DNA of 64,000 bases, taken from assembly GCF_000801105.2 (NCBI RefSeq), contig NC_079518.1:19944800-20008799 (forward strand), in the 5' to 3' direction. The notes below the pieces were generated by a model. That model searched no databases. It was given only the letters and a program-made list of their open reading frames with translations, and was not told the origin of the DNA. The first letter of the stretch is position 1, and each line of letters opens with the position of its first letter. Source of the stretch: Raphanus sativus (Eukaryota; Streptophyta; Magnoliopsida; Brassicales; Brassicaceae). A program made the translations under genes and the position numbers. This document shows, one piece after another, positions 57,791 through 64,000 of the stretch.

Positions 57791-57816
57791 TAGAGACTTG
57801 TATTCTTGTAGTGATA

Positions 57817-58410
57817 ATTTATGAAAGATAATGTCTGAGTTGATATAGAGAGTCAAGGGCATCAGGAACAAGAGAGAAGAGAATCCGAGAGAGAGAGTGA
57901 GGAGAGAGGAGATGTCGAAACATAAGAAAGAGAGTAAAGATGAATTATATTTCCTTAACATGATTCAGAACAGTGTTACAACCTATTTAAAGGCAAACCG
58001 GATCACAAGTAGACAAGGAAGATACAATAAACTAAGAAGAGAGATCATAAAAATAAACAAATAAAAGAAATGTCTGGCTGATCAGGCTCACCCAGCAGTG
58101 TAGAAAGCGACATGTCACATTGGTCCACTCTGCTCTGATCTACCTTAACCAACCCATGATTCTTCTCCAACGTCTATCTTCCCTTTGTGTCGACATCCTC
58201 CACACTTCTAGCTAATTTAAATTTTCTCTCTGATAAGTCCTTCTCTTGTCTTGCAAGCCACACTAGGTTTAGGATTCTCACTTGTACGGCCAGTACTTAC
58301 TTGATCACTCCCAATGCTTGTCTTGCCTTGTTCTCTTCATCAGTGCCTTCTATAGCTTCATGTTCAGGTGTATGCAAGTTGACACTTCCTCCTTTATTTG
58401 CGTCATGTTA
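57817..58410 (-). other. Possible LTR remnant between the two CACTA elements
   Basis: On the minus strand the segment has an LTR-like order: TTTAAATAGGTTGTAACAC (TATA-like), pyrimidine-rich leader near 57850-57910, and CATTATCTTTCAT at the end. No ORF. It could be part of a Copia-type LTR; the evidence is only layout. Confidence 0.3.
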
Positions 58411-58429
58411 CACTACAAGAAAACACGAT

Positions 58430-58860
58430 TTTAACGACGACCATATCCTCGCTAAATCGTCGTAAATACGTCTTTACGACGATTTAGCGAGGAAACGCAT
58501 ATTGTCGTTAAAGTTTGGTCGTAACGGATATTTAATCGCCATTTCGTCGTAAAAGTACGAGGGACCCATTTCGTCGTAAAAGAAAGGTTAAATATTCGTC
58601 GTAAAGGAGTCGTAGCTTTCCACGTAAAGTAGACGCTAACTTTCCACGTAAAAGACACGTAAGGTTTCCTCGTAAAACACACGTAAAATATCCTCGTAAG
58701 ATAGACGTAGATTTACTCGTAAAATAAACGTAGATTTACACGTAAAGCAGACGTAATATTTCGTCGTAAAGAAAACGTAAAACCCACACACGTAGTTTCA
58801 TCGTAATATTTCGTCGTTAAGGACACGTCAACTTTACACGTTTAAATCCTCGTGAGTTAA
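58430..58860. repeat. Subterminal repeats of CACTA 2 (TTACGACGA type)
   Basis: About twenty words of TCGTCGTAA, CACGTAAA or CTCGTAAA form in both orientations. Confidence 0.7.
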
Positions 58861-59067
58861 CGAGGAATTTTCTTCGATTTGTATAACTGAAATTTATTTT
58901 TAAATTTAAATTTTTAATAATATAGATTTAAATAATTATTTCAAAAATATTAGAAATATAAATAATTATTAATGCGAAAATATTAAAAATTTGGAATAAA
59001 TAAAACCGAAAATATTATATATAAATAAAAGTTTAGAATTTTTATATTACACAACCAAAAAAAAAAA

Positions 59068-60781
59068 CTAAGTCGGGCGGGGCCGGTGGATCGTTTCCCG
59101 GTAGAGGTCTTCACTCCTCCTCTGTAGTTCCTCCTCTTGCTGCTGAGTACGAGAAGGCTCGGGAACCAGGTTCCGTCGTCGCATATCCACCAACAACTCC
59201 TCCCATTGGGGATTTCCAGAAGATATAACTTCCAGAAACCCCTCCACTCCACCCATACGAGCTTGGAACGATTGGCGCGTGGACTCCAACTCCGACTGCG
59301 TCGACGCCAATTGAGTCCGCGTCGAGTCTAACTCCGTTCGCAGCTCAGTGACTTCGTCAGCTCGTCTCTGACCATAAGACGATGTCGCTCTTGGGACATC
59401 ATTGACGAACCGATTCCCAACGTACGTCCCTTTTCTTAGGGACGACCTACAAAGAAAAAATAAAGTTTAATGTTAATAATTAAAAAAGGTAGATTAAAAG
59501 TTAAAATAAATTTTTTACCTCCTCGTAAATCTGATCCACTTCTTGAGTGGATAATACAACCGGTATTCCATCGGGAGATTGCTGGGTCAGCTGGGGTTGG
59601 CGGTCTTCAATCCGAGCAACGACATCGTTGTATATTTGCTCGGACCTCGGATCCACAAATACCCCCGCCTTGGTCTTGTGGGTCCTCTCGTAAAGCTCTT
59701 TATTAGACGGGAGTTGTCCCGTCTCTTTGGCCTGAAAATATTTGAAATTTAAATAGTTAGAATCAATATACATATTAATTAATTATTAAAATATTTAATA
59801 TGAAAAAATTAGAAATTAATTACCATTTCCAAGCGGACACGGGCATGGGGTTTTTGACCCGTACAGTGAAGCATCGGGCCGTTGCCGTGCTCGTCTTTGG
59901 TGTTACGAGAGGCGGAGCAGGAGTTGGAGATCGCAATGGATGATGGCAGCTCCCAGTAGCGGATGAGGCCATCGTAGACTTCCTTGGTCATCTCAGCGGG
60001 TTGCCCGTCCTTGTAACCTTGTAGATCCAGTCCTCCTTCCAGTTGCCTACGGTGTCCAACAACCGCTTCTTCACCTTTGCGATGAGCTCCCGTTTCACGT
60101 CCTCGTGAACCCCGATGGACCAATGGTATCTTTGCTGCATTTTTAAACCCAAAAAGATTAATAATTAGTTAAAAAATATTAATGAAATAAAAGTTAATAA
60201 TAAAAACTAAACATAAAATAATTAATTTAAAAAACTTACAGCAAACATCTTGAACCACATGTTTCTAACGTGCTGTGGCGTCTTTTTCCAGTTTGGGTGA
60301 GGCTCGGAGAAGTATCCTTTGATCATATCGGATACGCTCGTAGCGACAGAATTGTCGACCCCAAACCTGAAAAAAACAAAGTTAAAGTATTAAAAAAATT
60401 ATTAATAATTTTAAAAATATTTTAAAAAAACATTACGTACCACAGAGTCCCCTCTGGTCGGTCGGGGTCTAAAACCGGTAAACCGGCTCGGCCTGGTTGA
60501 GCGAGAAGATCCTCAACCGTGTACCGAGCAAAAGGAGCGGTCGGCGGCACCCGCAACTCCGGATGAATGTATCCGGGTGCAACCGGGTCTGGAACCGCCT
60601 GAGGTGCAGCAGGTGGGGGTGGTGCACCAAATGGAGGAACCGGTGGTGGCTTTGACTGAGACTCCGGGACAATCTCCGGGATGGAGGAACCTGGAGCTGA
60701 AGATGATGATCCAGCAGCAGGATCACCACAGAACATCTGACTGTAGTGGGGGGTTTTCTTCTGCTTGTTCTTTCTAACCAT
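59068..60781 (-). pseudogene. CACTA 2 tnpA-like gene (Transposase_24 type)
   Basis: Start MVRKNKQKKTPHYSQ at 60781; a Pro-rich region; APFARYTVEDLLAQPGRAG (homologous to element 1); QRYHWSIGVHEDVKRELI; DGQPAEMTKEVYDGLIRYWELP; ELYERTHKTKAG; and a C-terminal coiled coil ([20 protein letters not shown]) to TGA/TAG at about 59068. Introns separate the blocks. One frameshift near 60020 (between DWIYK and the GYKDGQ block) is the only clear lesion, so this copy is better preserved than its counterpart in element 1. Confidence 0.7.
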
Positions 60782-60789
60782 CTGAAAAT

Positions 60790-62200
60790 AAATTCAGATT
60801 GTTAGAAAAACAAGTAGAAGAAATCAAACTAATCAAGAAATCTATTAATCTATCTAAATTCTCTATACTAACCACCTAATCAACTATAAACCTATCTAAA
60901 TTCCCTAAACTAAACCACCTAATACTAGAGAGAGATTAGAGAGAACCTTGAGAGGTGTAGGAGAGGAAATTGGGACGAAATGAAGTGGCTGGTTCTCGCG
61001 TGTATATATAAGATTACATAAAGACGTAAATTCGTCGTAATCTACGACGAAACAGCAAGGCCCGTGTCATTGTTTACGACGAATTTGCAAGGCCCGTGTT
61101 TCACATTTACGACGAATTTGCAAGGCCCGTGTTTATTGTTCACAGTGGATATTACGACGAAACCGTGGATTTAGCATTTGATTTTTACATTCCCTAAACC
61201 CTAAACCCCAAATTCCTAATTTAAATTATTTTTTTAATCATGAAATTTTAATTATATAGGTTTAATTTATTTTTTAAGTGAATCGAAACCGTATATATAT
61301 AGATTGAGGTTTGGGGCTTAGGGTATAGGGATTACATAAAATGACGTTAAACCCTCGTATACTAGCGTGGACGTTACGACGAAATAGAAAATACCCTTGC
61401 TAATTCCACGTAAGCAAGTTTCGTCGTAAAGACCTCGCAAGCTTACGTGTAATTAGCAAGGTATATATAATATATCGTCGTAAATTCCACGTTCATTACG
61501 AGTTTTTAACGAGGTAGTTTTGTAAATCCCTAAACCCCTAACCCTTTACCCTAAATCCCAAACCCCAAAATCTTAACTAGTAACATCTATATGTGTTTAG
61601 TTAATTTAATCAAGAAATTTTAAATATGCATGTTTATTAAGTCTTCTTAAGTGAATTGAGTTTAGCAATGTAAACCTTATATATGATACACTTATAAGTT
61701 AAGGAAGTTTTGGTTAATTTTGGGTTTGATGTTTGAATTCTTAATTTTTTTAATCATACAATGTTAATTATACAGGTTTATTGTGTCTGCTAAGTGAAAA
61801 CATATATAGATTGAGGTTTGGGGTTTAGAGTTTAGAGTTATAGGGATTTACACAGGACACTCGTTAAATCAACGTAAATTAACGAGTTCTTTACGACGAA
61901 ACAGCTAAAATACCTGTTATTTCCACGTAAGCTGATTTCGTCATAAAGACCTCGCAAGCTTACGTGGAATTTGCAAGGCCCGTATTTATTATTAACGTGG
62001 TCTTTACGACGAAATCAGCTTACGTGGATTTTGCAAGGCCCGTGTTTTGTGTTTACGAGGAATTAACGTCGATAATGTTAAATCCCTATAAGTGTAAACT
62101 ACAAACACCAAACCTCAAACATCCTTTAACTTATAACTCAATCTCAAACACCAAAACCCATACCCTAAACCCCAAATGCATTAATTAAGTCTGAAAATAA
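60790..62200. promoter_or_regulatory. Internal copies of the subterminal repeats between tnpD and tnpA (CACTA 2)
   Basis: TTTACGACGAA, ACGTGGAATTTGC and GCAAGGCCCGTG words cluster at 61020-61165, 61340-61510 and 61855-62070. AAACCCTAAACCCC telomere-like words sit at 61194-61212, 61525-61565 and 62160-62177. No ORF. This is the probable tnpA promoter region. Confidence 0.6.
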
Positions 62201-62222
62201 ATAATATTTTAAAAAAATTACA

Positions 62223-64000
62223 TCACCATTCAGATACATCATCATTCTCTTCAACACTAGAAACATCATCACTTTCATTAAACTCGTCTTCAACAGCATC
62301 GTCAGTGGTATCGTCGGGAAGATCTTCATACTCATGATTATGTGGATCAATGAGTAGGATGTCATCCATTTGTTGTTCAGGTTCTTCGACTTCATTGATG
62401 TGTTCTTCTTGCAAAGATGGTTCTTCTCCACTGATTATTCATCCACGGGGTGTAACTTTGATAATGGCTAACCAACTTATTCCAGATTCTGCAACCTCGG
62501 GTATGGTAGGAAGCTAACTTGGTCTGCTTGCGAAGCTAATATGAAATGCTCGAATTTGTTGTACCTCCGTCCACCATTGACAGCAACTACACCGAATTTG
62601 TTAAATCGAACACCTCTGTTGACCACGGGGTCGAACCAGTCACATTTGAATATGACGCATTTCAGCTTCAATAACCCAGGGAATTCCACTTCAATAATCT
62701 CCTGCAAGATCCCGTAGAAATCGGTTTCGCTTTCACACAAATTCCATAATTGCTGGTCGCCCGGTGTTTACCATACTCGTACGTATGAAAAGTAAAGCCT
62801 CGTGAGAAATACATTGGTGATGTGGTGACCTTTGCAAGTGGACCCTGAACTAATTCGTGAAACCATGTGGGGTAATCTGGATCGTCATATTCAACCTGCA
62901 AAATTAAATTAAAGAGAACATTGAAACAAACGTTTAAAGCTTTCGTTACACCCCATGGGCGAAACAAATATCGGATTGGAGTAAATACCTGACTCTTCAA
63001 CCATTTAATAAAGTGTCGATCTTTCCTTTTATCTACCTCACTTGTGGATATACCTGGGATTGCTTCTTGGACTTGACTAACAAATAGGCTGTAAAATGCA
63101 CATATTTTATTAGTTATATCATCATTTTGAAAAATATATTTTAATTACAATTATTTTAAAAATTTCCATATATGTTACCTTTCAAAATAACGCATAAATG
63201 GATCCTCACAATTAAGTAGAATGTAAGTGTGTGCACTATGGGCGTCTTCATCACTCGACCACCAAACCTCTTTCGTTTTTCCACCCATTCGCCCAATCTG
63301 GCTAAAGATATCCGGAACACCAGCAACTGCATATGTTGGGGCAACACCACCATCATCATATCTTCTTGGAGCTCTTTGTCGGGTCCGTACATTAGGTGCA
63401 AAGTAGTACGATGTGAAGTGAGATGTTTCTTCCGTCAAACTTCCAGCAATTATAGAACCTTCAACCTTTGCGAGGTTTTTGCCTTCCCTTCAAATATTTC
63501 ATGGCCCGCTCATACTGATACATCCATCCATAATGTACTGGTCCTCGAAGCAATGCCTCATACGGGAGGTGGACAGCTAAATGCTCCATTACGTCAAAAA
63601 ATGAGGAGGAAATATTATCTCCAAGTGCACAATAAGATCGGAATGTTCTCGTGAAGTTGTTCTACGACATCCTCTTTAAGAGTGCGAGTGCTCAAATCCC
63701 TGAAAAAATGCTCCAATGGCTTTGTATATTCCAAAAACAATTAAGCAAATTATTAGTGCATATTTTGAAAAATAAATTAAGAAATTCATTAGTGTGAGTA
63801 TTAATAATATATTACCTGCAAGTGCTTCATGTACTTTTGTTGGAAGTAGCTCCGCAAATGCAAAGGGAAGTAGTCTTTGCATAAAGACATGACAATCATG
63901 ACTCTTCATCCCGGAGAACTTTTGGCCCTTTTCAACACATCTAGAGAGGTTTGAAACATACCCATCAGGAAACTTCACTGCTGATGCAACCCAGTTGAAC
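62223..64000 (-). pseudogene. CACTA 2 tnpD-like transposase, 3' part
   Basis: From the right edge: FPDGYVSNLSRCVEKGQKFSGMK and SHDCHVFMQRLLPFAFAELL (DUF4218), TSYYFAPNVRTRQRAPRRYDD, an intron-separated DUF4216 region (YDDPDYPTWFHELVQGPLA, FYGILQEIIEVEFPG, FKCDWFDP) and an acidic tail near 62414-62223. Several stops and frame changes occur between 63660 and 63440 and after 62700. The Transposase_21 core lies beyond the window. Confidence 0.75.

Larger units (their letters stand above)
50895..57813 (+). mobile_element. CACTA (En/Spm) element 1, complete, 6919 bp
   Basis: Left end CACTACAAGAGAAC, right end the complement of CACTACAAGAATAC, flanked by the 3-bp duplication ATA (50892-50894 and 57814-57816). 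Subterminal regions are packed with TTACGACC/GGTCGTAA words. It carries tnpD-like and tnpA-like genes in tandem on +, both damaged. Confidence 0.9.
58411..64000 (-). mobile_element. CACTA (En/Spm) element 2, cut by the window end
   Basis: The terminus CACTACAAGAAAAC at 58411 is preceded by TTA. Subterminal words are TTACGACGA/TCGTCGTAA instead of TTACGACCA. The genes lie on the minus strand in the order tnpD-like (right) then tnpA-like (left), the same arrangement as element 1. The other end is beyond 64000. Confidence 0.85.

Noticed and set aside
1..64000. Host protein-coding gene
   Set aside because: Every frame with recognisable motifs belongs to a mobile element; nothing else shows domain, codon or splice evidence.

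Overview
The window looks like repeat-dense plant heterochromatin, almost certainly Brassicaceae and most likely the Brassica/Raphanus group. The pointers are a nest of Athila-type Ty3/gypsy LTR elements, a KI (Kaonashi)-like MULE paired with a DUF1985/ULP1-type gene, two CACTA (En/Spm) elements, an L1-type LINE with a DUF4283 ORF1, and a PIF/Harbinger-like MITE packed with E2F-type sites (TTTCCCGC), a MITE type reported as amplified in Brassica. I see no convincing host gene, rRNA or true tRNA gene. Species cannot be named from sequence alone.

Layout. 1-20183: right-hand halves of five LTR elements, all on +, best explained as a Russian-doll nest (A inside B inside C inside D inside E) whose left halves lie upstream of the window. 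Four LTRs of one family (1.32-1.42 kb, TGATAT...ATATCA, each directly preceded by a hairpin and polypurine tract) end at 6502, 9470, 14241 and 20183; a divergent LTR remnant ends at 16388. The coding remains are a Gag tail/aspartic protease, an integrase with two stops, and a protein ORF rich in Ser-Ile-Asp with a duplicated domain. 20184-31172: AT-rich DNA with a GA microsatellite, a Helitron helicase relic, two fields of GAAGTCTTC-type palindromes and an inverted-repeat element with tRNA-like modules in both arms. 31176-32767: the E2F-array MITE. 33106-39520: a full-length but dead LINE on the minus strand with a perfect 14-bp target duplication. 39848-40486: a 621-bp foldback MITE with a 9-bp duplication. 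About 41.5-48.4 kb: the KI-like MULE, with an intact 748-codon transposase on + preceded by a phased palindrome array, and a five-exon DUF1985 gene on - that has lost its ULP1 protease. 49.9-50.9 kb: a LINE fragment. 50895-57813: a complete CACTA element with ATA target duplication, carrying decayed tnpD and tnpA on +. 58411 to window end: a second CACTA element on the minus strand, cut by the window edge.

The strongest signals not explained by standard annotation are at DNA level. First, the palindromic word TCGATCGA occurs about fifty times in the first 20 kb, in all three reading frames and in noncoding LTR sequence, and its core returns in the unrelated MULE. Second, an 18-bp operator-like palindrome is repeated eight times at about 42-bp phase upstream of the intact MULE transposase. 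Third, a hairpin with compensatory changes precedes an internal polypurine tract in the LTR family. Fourth, clusters of subterminal repeats sit between tnpD and tnpA in both CACTA elements. Many premature stops are TGG to TGA/TAG or CGA/CAR to stop, as expected from deamination of methylated cytosine.
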